From assembly GCA_905236105.1 (NCBI GenBank), contig CAJOOI010000004.1, positions 1-35,949 of the forward strand: a stretch of 35,949 nucleotides of DNA, read 5' to 3'. The position numbers and the translations under genes are program-made. The first letter of the stretch is position 1. Every line of letters begins with the position of its first letter. Shown here in pieces: positions 7,767 through 16,058 of this stretch. This DNA comes from an uncultured Acholeplasmatales bacterium. GTDB taxonomy: Bacteria > Bacillota_I > Bacilli_A > Acholeplasmatales > Anaeroplasmataceae. Below the pieces are notes generated by a model that did no database searches, was not told the DNA's origin, and saw nothing but the letters and a program-made list of their open reading frames with translations.

Positions 7767-9089
7767 ATGAATACAAAACCAAAAGGAACATATGATATTT
7801 TGCCGGAAGAAGTTGGTAAATGGCAAAAATTAGAAGATTTAATAAGAAAAGTATGTAAATTATATAATTACCAAGAAATAAGAACACCTATATTTGAATC
7901 TTTTGATGTTTTTCATAGAGATCAAAATGATTCATCAGATATGGTTACAAAAGAAACTTATGATTTTTTAGATCGTTCTGATAGGAAAATAACATTAAGA
8001 CCTGAAGGTACTGCAGGAGTTATTAGAGCATATATTGAAAATAAATTATATGTTTCAAATCCAGTATCTAAATTGTATTATTTGGGGCCGATGTTTAGAT
8101 ATGAACGTCCTCAAAAAGGTAGATATCGTCAATTTCATCAATTTGGAATTGAAGCAATTGGATCTAAGTCTCCTTTAATTGATGTTGAAACTATTGCTTT
8201 AGCTAAATCAATACTTAGTGGTCTTGGAATTACTGATATTAAAGTTAAAATTAATTCTTTAGGTGATAGTGAATCAAGAGAAAATTATAAAAAAGTATTA
8301 GTAAATTATTTTTCTAATTATCAAGATTGTATGTGTGAAGATTGTAAAACAAGATTACAAAAGAATCCACTTAGAATTCTTGATTGTAAAATAGATAGAG
8401 GACAAGATTTTTTTATTAAAGCACCTAAAATAAAAGATTATTTAAATGAAGAATCTAAAAATCGTTTTAATGAAGTCTTAAAAGCACTTGATGGCCTTAA
8501 TATCAATTATGAAGTTGATGATAATTTAGTTAGAGGGCTTGATTATTATTCACATACAGTATTTGAGATTGAAGCAAACATTACTGAATTAGGTAATCAA
8601 AATGTTTTATGCGCTGGTGGTAGATATGATTCATTAGTTAAAGATTTAGGAGGACCAGACACTCCAGGAATCGGACTTGCATTCGGCATTGAGCGTCTTT
8701 TGATTGCTACAGATTTAATTGGTAAAAAACTTAATAAATTAGAAAATAATCATGTATATTTAATTACTTTAGGCCCTAAAGCTCAACTTGAAGGATTTAA
8801 AATCTTAAATACATTAAGATTAGGTGGATTAAGATGTGAAATGGATTATTTAAATGGTTCATTAAAATCACAATTTAAAAAAGCAGATAATCTTAATTCA
8901 TTATTTACTTGTATTTTAGGTGATGAAGAATTAGAAAACTTCAAAATAAATATTAAAGATAATACAACTGATGTACAAGAAACAATTGGATTATATGACG
9001 TATATAAATATGTTTTAAATAAATTAATGGCTAATAATAAATGTGCTAAATGTAAAGAAAGTGGTGACAAAAATGAGACTAATGATTAA
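7767..9089 (+). CDS. hisS: Histidyl-tRNA synthetase
   Basis: PKGTYDILPEE, FRYERPQKGRYRQFHQFGIEAIG, AGGRYDSLVKDLGG, GIGLAFGIERLL; TAGGAG SD before ATG 7767. Confidence 0.95.
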   Translation: MNTKPKGTYDILPEEVGKWQKLEDLIRKVCKLYNYQEIRTPIFESFDVFHRDQNDSSDMVTKETYDFLDRSDRKITLRPEGTAGVIRAYIENKLYVSNPVSKLYYLGPMFRYERPQKGRYRQFHQFGIEAIGSKSPLIDVETIALAKSILSGLGITDIKVKINSLGDSESRENYKKVLVNYFSNYQDCMCEDCKTRLQKNPLRILDCKIDRGQDFFIKAPKIKDYLNEESKNRFNEVLKALDGLNINYEVDDNLVRGLDYYSHTVFEIEANITELGNQNVLCAGGRYDSLVKDLGGPDTPGIGLAFGIERLLIATDLIGKKLNKLENNHVYLITLGPKAQLEGFKILNTLRLGGLRCEMDYLNGSLKSQFKKADNLNSLFTCILGDEELENFKINIKDNTTDVQETIGLYDVYKYVLNKLMANNKCAKCKESGDKNETND

Positions 9090-10371
9090 AGATTTAAAAC
9101 TAAATGAAGTAAATGAACTTGCTGGATTTGTTGAAAATATTAGAAACAAAAAATCAATGTGTTTTATTGTTTTAAGAGATGTATCAGGTAAATTACAACT
9201 AACTTTTGAAAAAGAAAAGCATCCTGAATTTGAAGAATTATTCAACAAAATTACAATTGATACAGTTATTAGAGTTAAAGGATTAGTTGTACCTAGCGAA
9301 TATGTAAAATTAAATGGAATGGAAATGTATCCAGATGAACTTGAAATAGAAAGTGTTGCTGAAGCATCTCCAATTGTTGCTCCTAAAGGAGAAGAAACAA
9401 ATATTGATTTAAGATTAGATTATCGCTGGATTGATTTAAGAACTGAAAAAAATACATTAATGTTTAAAGTTCAATCATTATTTGTTAATAAATGTAGAGA
9501 ATTTTTAAATAATAAAGATTTTATTGAAATTCATACACCTAAATTAATTGGTGCAGAATCTGAATCAGGAGCTGGTGTATTTAAAGTTGATTATTTTGAT
9601 AGAAATGCATTCTTAGCTCAATCTCCTCAATTTTATAAACAAATGGCTATGGCAGCTGGATTCGAACGTATTTATGAAACAGGTCCTGTATTTAGAGCTG
9701 AAAAATTTGCGTCTCGTAAACATGCAACTGAATTTACAGGCTTTGATTTAGAATTTTCATATATTAATTCTTATAAAGATGTTATGAAAATGGAAGAAGA
9801 AATGCTTGAATTCGCCATAAGAGGAATTAAAGAAAAATACGGTGATGAAGTAAAAAAAGTATTTGATGTTGATATCGTTATACCTACACTTCCATTCCCA
9901 GTTATGGATTTAAAAGATGTTTATAAAGAACTTGAAGCAAGATATGGTTATACAGTACCTGAAGAAGAAAAAGGTGATTTAGCAACTGAAGCTGAAAGAT
10001 TAGTTGCTCGTTTATCTAAAGATATGTTTAATCATGAATTCTTATTTATCACTGGTTATTCTAAAGAAACTAGAGCTTTTTATCATATGAGAGATGAAAA
10101 AGGCGTACCATGTGGCTATGATTTAATTTGGAAAGGCTGTGAAATTACAACTGGTGCCCAAAGAGAACATAGATATGAAATCTTGAAAAAACAAGCTCAA
10201 GAAAAAGGGCTTGATGAAGATGTTAAATTCTATCTTGACTTCTTCAAATATGGTTGCCCTCCTCATGGTGGATTTGGTATCGGTGTTGATAGAATCACAA
10301 TGTTAATATTCAATGTTGGTATTAAAGAAGCAATGTTTATCTTTAGAGGACCAGATCGTTTAAATCCTTAA
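9073..10371 (+). CDS. aspS: Aspartyl-tRNA synthetase, archaeal-type (AspS2-like, no GAD insertion)
   Basis: Class IIb motifs FRAEKFASRKHATEFTGFDLEFSY and GGFGIGVDRITMLIF; about 432 aa, much shorter than bacterial-type AspRS; overlaps hisS 3' end. Confidence 0.85.
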   Translation: MRLMIKDLKLNEVNELAGFVENIRNKKSMCFIVLRDVSGKLQLTFEKEKHPEFEELFNKITIDTVIRVKGLVVPSEYVKLNGMEMYPDELEIESVAEASPIVAPKGEETNIDLRLDYRWIDLRTEKNTLMFKVQSLFVNKCREFLNNKDFIEIHTPKLIGAESESGAGVFKVDYFDRNAFLAQSPQFYKQMAMAAGFERIYETGPVFRAEKFASRKHATEFTGFDLEFSYINSYKDVMKMEEEMLEFAIRGIKEKYGDEVKKVFDVDIVIPTLPFPVMDLKDVYKELEARYGYTVPEEEKGDLATEAERLVARLSKDMFNHEFLFITGYSKETRAFYHMRDEKGVPCGYDLIWKGCEITTGAQREHRYEILKKQAQEKGLDEDVKFYLDFFKYGCPPHGGFGIGVDRITMLIFNVGIKEAMFIFRGPDRLNP

Positions 10372-10389
10372 TTTTAGGAGGAATTAATA

Positions 10390-10848
10390 ATGCATATATC
10401 ATGGGATGAATATTTTATGGGTGTTGCCTTACTTTCAGCCAAAAGAAGTAAGGACCCTGCAACACAAGTTGGTGCATGTATTGTAAATGATGATAAAAGG
10501 ATAATTGCTATCGGCTATAATGGTTTTCCAAGAGGCTGTGATGATGATAAATATCCTTGGGGTAAAGGAGATTCTAATTATCTTAATAATAAATACCCAT
10601 ATGTTGTTCATGCAGAAGCAAATGCGATTTTAAATAGTACAAAAGAATTAAAAGATTCAACATTATATGTTTCTTTATTCCCTTGTAATGAATGTGCAAA
10701 ATTACTTATACAATCAGGTGTAAAAAAGATTATTTATATATCTGATAAAGATAATGGCACTGATATGAATATTGCTTCAAAAAGAATGCTAGATTCAGCT
10801 GGCGTTAAATATGAACAAATGAAAGAATTCAAAATTGAACTTGTATGA
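10390..10848 (+). CDS. dCMP/cytidine deaminase family protein (ComEB-like)
   Basis: SWDEYFMGVALLSAKRSKDPATQVGACIV, HAEANAIL, PCNECAKLLIQSG. Confidence 0.9.
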   Translation: MHISWDEYFMGVALLSAKRSKDPATQVGACIVNDDKRIIAIGYNGFPRGCDDDKYPWGKGDSNYLNNKYPYVVHAEANAILNSTKELKDSTLYVSLFPCNECAKLLIQSGVKKIIYISDKDNGTDMNIASKRMLDSAGVKYEQMKEFKIELV

Positions 10849-11861
10849 AATATTTAATAAAGAAATTTTGGTTACTCGCAACATTATTAATTATAATTTC
10901 TGTACCAATTATCATTATTTGTGCATATCGAACTGATAAATATTTGATATTAAAAGGCGCAACTATGCCTTTTACAAGTTGTGTTCAAATAGAAAATTCA
11001 TATGATGAGTCAGGTTCTTTTTCGACTGTTTATGTTACTAATATGAATAAATCAACTATTTTTCAAAATTTAGTCACTAAAAACGATCCTCAAATTGAAT
11101 CTGGTACATTATCATATGATGAAGTAGTTATTTCTGATTTTGATCATTATACTGCATCTAAAATTCAATATGATTCATCAATTGAAACTGCCTTAATATT
11201 AGCTTATAATGAGGCAGCTAAAACTGAAGAAAACATCAATTTAGATTATAAATTTGCGTCATATGATATCACTTATATGACAAGTACTTCATCTTTTCAG
11301 GTTGGAGATAAAATAATTGGTGTAAATGATGTTAATAATGATAATGAAGAATTATTATTAGATGCAATCCATAATATGAAAATCGGTGATATTTATAAAA
11401 TTATGAGGAAAAATGTTTTAACTGAAATTGAAATTAAAAAAGGTGAAGGTATTTCATTTTATCCTCGTTTTACAATAAATATGGATAATACAACTCCTAA
11501 ATTCAATATTGTTGGTAATTTAATTGGAGGACCTTCTGGTGGTTTGATGCAGGCACTTTCAATTTATAATAGAATTACTAAAGAAGATTTAACACACGGC
11601 TTAAAAATATGTGGTACTGGTACAATTTCAACAAAAGGAGAAGTTGGAATGATTGGAGGTATTAGAGAAAAAATACCTACAGCCATCAATGATGAAATAG
11701 ATTTGTTTTTTTGTGTAAGTGGAAATTATAATGACGCACTTGAATCATATAATTCATCAATAAATAGAACTAGAATGAAATTAATAAAAGTAGATACATT
11801 TTATGATTGTGTTAATTATTTAAAAGAAGGATATAAAAATGACTTTAAGAACTTATCGTGA
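10845..11861 (+). CDS. YlbL-like membrane-anchored Lon-type (S16) serine protease
   Basis: N-terminal TM, PDZ-like middle region (FQVGDKIIGVND), Lon-like Ser motif GGPSGGLMQALSIYN and Lys motif GMIGGIREKIPTA. Confidence 0.8.
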   Translation: MKYLIKKFWLLATLLIIISVPIIIICAYRTDKYLILKGATMPFTSCVQIENSYDESGSFSTVYVTNMNKSTIFQNLVTKNDPQIESGTLSYDEVVISDFDHYTASKIQYDSSIETALILAYNEAAKTEENINLDYKFASYDITYMTSTSSFQVGDKIIGVNDVNNDNEELLLDAIHNMKIGDIYKIMRKNVLTEIEIKKGEGISFYPRFTINMDNTTPKFNIVGNLIGGPSGGLMQALSIYNRITKEDLTHGLKICGTGTISTKGEVGMIGGIREKIPTAINDEIDLFFCVSGNYNDALESYNSSINRTRMKLIKVDTFYDCVNYLKEGYKNDFKNLS

Positions 11862-12192
11862 AATAAAAAATGAGTTTGATACTTATAAAGTTGATACTAA
11901 AAATGGTATAGGTATCATTCTTATTTCTATTTTTTTATCGCTTCTTATAATTGTATCTCCTACAGTTATATTAATAAATTTATTAATTTATAATGAATAT
12001 AGAAGACTAATTTCATTTGGTTTTGCTACATTAATAGTTCTTTTTGCTCATTTCATTGAATTATTTTTTGATTTAGGCGTATCAAAAGGAAAAATTAAAG
12101 ATATTTATGTTTTATCTTTTACACATACTATATTTAGATGTATTTTATTTTATGGCATATTATTATGCCTATTCTTATTTGAGGTGATCTAA
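11839..12192 (+). CDS. Small membrane protein, unknown function
   Basis: 117 aa, about 3 TM segments; start overlaps the ylbL-like gene, stop adjoins lspA. Confidence 0.7.
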   Translation: MTLRTYREIKNEFDTYKVDTKNGIGIILISIFLSLLIIVSPTVILINLLIYNEYRRLISFGFATLIVLFAHFIELFFDLGVSKGKIKDIYVLSFTHTIFRCILFYGILLCLFLFEVI

Positions 12193-12193
12193 T

Positions 12194-12736
12194 ATGTGGA
12201 TTACGTTATTATTAGTTTTTATATTCTTGATGTTAGATCAAGGAAGTAAATATTTAACTGAAAAATTAATACCTTTAGGCGAAGAAGTAGAATTTATTCC
12301 AAATTTTTTATCTTTTAAAAAAGTATATAATACAGGTGCGGCATGGGGTATGATGAATAATGCTACATGGGTACTTGTTTTAATAAGTGCTTTAGGAAGT
12401 GTTATTTTTGGTTATTTTTTATTGAAAAATAATTGGAAAATTGCAAAATGGCGTTCTTTAGCTTTAGTTTTATGCTTTTCTGGTTGCTTTGGGAATTTAA
12501 TTGATCGTTTTATTTCTATTACACCATTAAGTTCTGCAAGACCTGGTGTAGTAGATATGATTAGCTTTAAGCCTTTTGATAAATTGATGAGTATATTTGG
12601 ACTTTCAGCATCAGTTTTTAATGTTGCAGATTTTATTTTAGTAACAGGTATTATAATGATATTAATTGATGTTATCTTTATTGAAGATAGGAGAAAAAAG
12701 AAAAATGCCAAGCCAAAAACTATTGATTTCGAGTGA
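12194..12736 (+). CDS. lspA: Lipoprotein signal peptidase II
   Basis: DQGSKY, NTGAAWGM, GNLIDR, VVDMI, NVADF motifs. Confidence 0.93.
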   Translation: MWITLLLVFIFLMLDQGSKYLTEKLIPLGEEVEFIPNFLSFKKVYNTGAAWGMMNNATWVLVLISALGSVIFGYFLLKNNWKIAKWRSLALVLCFSGCFGNLIDRFISITPLSSARPGVVDMISFKPFDKLMSIFGLSASVFNVADFILVTGIIMILIDVIFIEDRRKKKNAKPKTIDFE

Positions 12737-13613
12737 TTTAGTTAATATAAGATTAGATAAAGCTTTGGCAACTTTAATGCCTGAAAAAAGTCGTAATAAT
12801 ATATTATTATTAATTAAAGAAGGAAAAATTACAATCAATGGCAAAATTGAAAAGCCTTCATATTTAGTAAAAGTAAATGATGAAATAGAAATAGAAGAAA
12901 TTTTAGCTAAACCACTAGATTTAAAAAGTGAAGATTTAAATCTTAATATTGTATATGAAGATGATTATGTAGCAGTAATAAATAAACCAAAAGGTATGGT
13001 AGTTCATCCAGGGGCAGGAATTAATGAACATACATTAGTTAATGGCTTGTTATATGAAATGGATGATTTATCTGAAATAAATGGCGTCTTGAGGCCAGGA
13101 ATTGTTCATCGTATAGATAAAGATACAACTGGTTTATTAATGGTTGCTAAAAATGATATAGCTATGAAATCATTAACAGAACAATTGAAAGAACATAAAT
13201 GTAAAAGAGAATATGTTGCTTTAGTTTATGGCAATTTTGAAAATAATTTAGGTAGAATTAATGCACCAATTAAACGTTCTAAATTAGATAGAAAGAAAAT
13301 GGCTGTAGATAAGGATGGTAAAGTTGCTGTAACTAATTTTGAAGTATTAAAAAGATTTAAAGATTATACTTTAGTATCTTGCAGGTTAGAAACAGGTAGA
13401 ACTCATCAAATTAGAGTTCATTTTGAATATATAGGACATCCGCTTGTTGGAGATAAAGTATATGGAAGAAGAAAAATAATAGGAGATCAAGGTCAATTTT
13501 TACATGCTAAAACGATTGGATTTTATCATCCAAAAGACAATAAATGGATGGAATTTGATTCAGAATTACCAAAATATTTTTCTGATTTTTTAAAGGAGCT
13601 TGAAAATGAGTGA
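12705..13613 (+). CDS. RluA/RluD-family pseudouridine synthase
   Basis: S4 domain N-terminus, VHRIDKDTTGLLMVAKN, RLETGRTHQIRVHF; AGGAG SD before ATG 12705. Confidence 0.93.
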   Translation: MPSQKLLISSDLVNIRLDKALATLMPEKSRNNILLLIKEGKITINGKIEKPSYLVKVNDEIEIEEILAKPLDLKSEDLNLNIVYEDDYVAVINKPKGMVVHPGAGINEHTLVNGLLYEMDDLSEINGVLRPGIVHRIDKDTTGLLMVAKNDIAMKSLTEQLKEHKCKREYVALVYGNFENNLGRINAPIKRSKLDRKKMAVDKDGKVAVTNFEVLKRFKDYTLVSCRLETGRTHQIRVHFEYIGHPLVGDKVYGRRKIIGDQGQFLHAKTIGFYHPKDNKWMEFDSELPKYFSDFLKELENE

Positions 13614-14448
13614 TTTATGGATTGTTTATTCATCAAAACATGATTCACCTAATAATCCTGCATCAAGAATGTTAGTTGAGGCTTTAAATCATCAAATTGA
13701 TGCAGAATTAAAATTTTATGAATATTTTAATATAGAAGATAATAAATTATATTATTATGATAAATTAATTAATAATTTTCCTAAAATTGTATTTTTAAGA
13801 TGTAATCATCCTGATTTTGCAAAATTTTTAGAAGATAAAAATGTAAGAGTCATTAATAAATCTAATGCTATAACTGTTGCAACAGATAAATTATTAGCTC
13901 ATCAAGCGGTAAATGAACTTAATTTGCCTCAAATAAATGGTGAATTAGTTAAAGATTTAAGTTTTGAAGAAATTGAAGCAAAATATGGTAAACCATTTAT
14001 TTTAAAAGATAGATTTGGACTTCAAGGTAATAATATCTATTTAATTAAATCTAAATGGAAATATAATCATGTACATAAAAAAATAGATACAGATAATTAT
14101 TTAGTTCAAGAATATATTTCAGAATCAAGAGGAAAAGATGTTAGATTATATTTTTGCGGAGATAATTTAATCGGTAGTGTTTTAAGGCAAAATAATAAAA
14201 GCTTCTTATCAAATATCAATAAGGGTGGTCTTGCATATGATTTTAAAGCACCGAATGAATTAATTGATATGGCAAGAAAAATAAAAGACAAAATTCAAGG
14301 TGAAATAATTAGTGTTGATTTTGTCTTTAAAGGTGATGGATTTTTATTTTGTGAAGCAAATACAAATGCTGGCTTTCAAAGCTATGCATATTTAGGCTAT
14401 GATGTTAGAAAAATATTTATGGATTATATAAAATCTCAACTAAATTAA
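13606..14448 (+). CDS. RimK-like ATP-grasp ligase
   Basis: DKLLAHQAVNELNLPQI, GKPFILKDRFGLQGNNIYLI, LVQEYISESRGKDVRLYFCGDNLIGSVLR, SVDFVFKGDGFLFCEANTNAGF. Confidence 0.88.
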   Translation: MSDLWIVYSSKHDSPNNPASRMLVEALNHQIDAELKFYEYFNIEDNKLYYYDKLINNFPKIVFLRCNHPDFAKFLEDKNVRVINKSNAITVATDKLLAHQAVNELNLPQINGELVKDLSFEEIEAKYGKPFILKDRFGLQGNNIYLIKSKWKYNHVHKKIDTDNYLVQEYISESRGKDVRLYFCGDNLIGSVLRQNNKSFLSNINKGGLAYDFKAPNELIDMARKIKDKIQGEIISVDFVFKGDGFLFCEANTNAGFQSYAYLGYDVRKIFMDYIKSQLN

Positions 14449-14452
14449 TACG

Positions 14453-14500
14453 AGCTGTAAAAAATAAAATTTAAAAAAGTATTTTTACAGCTTTTTTTAT
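14453..14500 (+). terminator. Intrinsic terminator
   Basis: AGCTGTAAAAA ... TTTTTACAGCT followed by TTTTTTATT. Confidence 0.8.
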
Positions 14501-14554
14501 TGTAAATTTTTTTTCACTACATATGATAAAATGTAATAAATTGGAGATATTAAT

Positions 14555-14743
14555 ATGAATTTTTAATATATGAATTAAAAGATAATCAAAATGAGTCTTG
14601 AGGCATCTTTTACAATGACTTAAAAAAGCTTGTAGATGAAATATATTTATATAATGATGATACTGGTATCTAAAAAAACATTTAATAATGATTTAAATTT
14701 GGAAAATATTATAGATGAAAAAGAATTAAAAAAATCAGAATAA
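14555..14743 (+). pseudogene. Decayed small ORF
   Basis: GGAG SD then ATG 14555. Coding sense is recoverable only across frame changes: MNF / LIYELKDNQNES*GIFYNDLKKLVDEIYLYNDDTGI* / SKKTFNNDLNLENIIDEKELKKSE*. Confidence 0.4.
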
Positions 14744-14760
14744 TATTTTCTTATAAAAAT

Positions 14761-14793
14761 AATAGGCTGTAAGAAAAAAATCCACAGCCTATT
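14761..14793 (-). terminator. Terminator for the 14806-15885 gene
   Basis: AATAGGCTGT ... ACAGCCTATT 10-bp stem; on the minus strand followed by ATTTTTAT. Confidence 0.75.
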
Positions 14794-14805
14794 ATTTAAT
14801 TAGAT

Positions 14806-15885
14806 TTAAATTATTCCTATTTTTAATTCTTGTTCAGCAAGTGTTAAAAATTCTTTTACTTTATATATAGATATTGCACATGAATATTCTTTATTATTTA
14901 TTGTAACTGATGCAAAATTAACACCAACTAAATTTAAATTTGTATCTAATAATGCTCCACCAGAAGAACCACTTTGAATTTTTGCATCATGAGCAATAAC
15001 TTTAAAATTAATATTTGATTGATGTACTGTTTCAGGTTCTGCAGAAAAATTATACCACATTTTAATACTACCATATGTAATTGTATTATTTTGGGCATGT
15101 GGTTCACCTATAGCTACTATTTCGGAATTTAAATAAACATTATCAGCTAAAGTAAGAATTTCAGGTACTTTTGAATAATTTTCTTTTTCAACTTCTAGTA
15201 AGGCTAAATCATAATCAACATCTTTATAAACAACTTTAACATTATCATATACTTGACCATAAGCATCTTCAATATTATATTTTGAATATTGAATATCGTA
15301 TCCATCATCTGGATAAATAACATGATGGTTGGTTAACACATAATAATTATTAACTGTTGAATATATTACTTCTCCACTACCTATTGATTTTTTAGTAGTA
15401 GAAAAGACGCTTCTTTGATTAATGTGATTTACTTGAACATTTGCTTTAATTGTTTTAGTTGAAATAGCATTAGTCAATTGTTTATAATCAATATTATATT
15501 TTGCATATAGAATTGTATTTTGATTAATGCTTTTTGAAAAATCAAATTCTTTGGTTAATTCTTCATCTGTATACCAACCAACAAATTCTGCGTAGTTTTT
15601 AGTAGGATTTTCTGGTTTAGTAATTTTTGATTCAGTTAGTTGTTCAAATCTATTTCCATTATTACATTCAAATATAACATAATATTTACCATCTTGATTT
15701 GTATTTGTTGTAGTTGATGTTGAAAATTTTGATTTAGTTGTTGTATTTGGTGTTGGAGTTGTTTGACTAGTTGTAGGAGTTGTAGTAGTTGATCTTCTTA
15801 TAATTAGAGGCTCAACAAGAGCGCAACTAGAAAGAGATAGCACAAAAGTAAACAACATCATTATTAACATTATTTTTTTCTTCAA
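14806..15885 (-). CDS. Lipoprotein with InlB-type (Listeria-Bacteroides) repeat and trypsin-like (S1C/HtrA-like) serine protease domain
   Basis: Lipobox LSLSSC; FVGWYTDEELTKEFDFSKSINQNTILYAKY repeat; catalytic motifs LTNHHV, DYDLALLEV, QSGSSGGALLD. Confidence 0.85.
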   Translation of the reverse strand: MKKKIMLIMMLFTFVLSLSSCALVEPLIIRRSTTTTPTTSQTTPTPNTTTKSKFSTSTTTNTNQDGKYYVIFECNNGNRFEQLTESKITKPENPTKNYAEFVGWYTDEELTKEFDFSKSINQNTILYAKYNIDYKQLTNAISTKTIKANVQVNHINQRSVFSTTKKSIGSGEVIYSTVNNYYVLTNHHVIYPDDGYDIQYSKYNIEDAYGQVYDNVKVVYKDVDYDLALLEVEKENYSKVPEILTLADNVYLNSEIVAIGEPHAQNNTITYGSIKMWYNFSAEPETVHQSNINFKVIAHDAKIQSGSSGGALLDTNLNLVGVNFASVTINNKEYSCAISIYKVKEFLTLAEQELKIGII

Positions 15886-15983
15886 TTTATCACTACCTTG
15901 TAAAAAAACTTCTTATTAATTTTATCATATTAGTTTAATAAATTAAATGAAAAATTGGATTTTACATATTTTCACTTTTTTGC

Positions 15984-16004
15984 ATGATAAATTTTATTTA
16001 TCAT
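15984..16004. promoter_or_regulatory. Perfect inverted repeat, candidate operator
   Basis: ATGATAAA-TTTTA-TTTATCAT immediately upstream of the pgm -35, in the divergent intergenic region. Confidence 0.4.
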
Positions 16005-16006
16005 AG

Positions 16007-16035
16007 TTGAAAAAAAGCGTTTTTTACTATATAAT
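16007..16035 (+). promoter_or_regulatory. Sigma-A type promoter of pgm
   Basis: TTGAAA (16007-16012), 17-nt spacer, TATAAT (16030-16035). Confidence 0.8.
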
Positions 16036-16058
16036 TTATATATGATAAGGAGAATATT

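Noticed and set aside
7545-7826. Minus-strand ORF antisense to the acidic-tail gene
   Set aside because: Composition (HHL/YLH-rich) is the mirror of the Asp/Glu codons on the plus strand; no SD.
14599-14601. TGA read as Trp (mycoplasma-type code)
   Set aside because: TGG encodes Trp throughout, TGA ends several genes (5730, 12736, 13613), and the region also contains frameshifts, so a pseudogene fits better.
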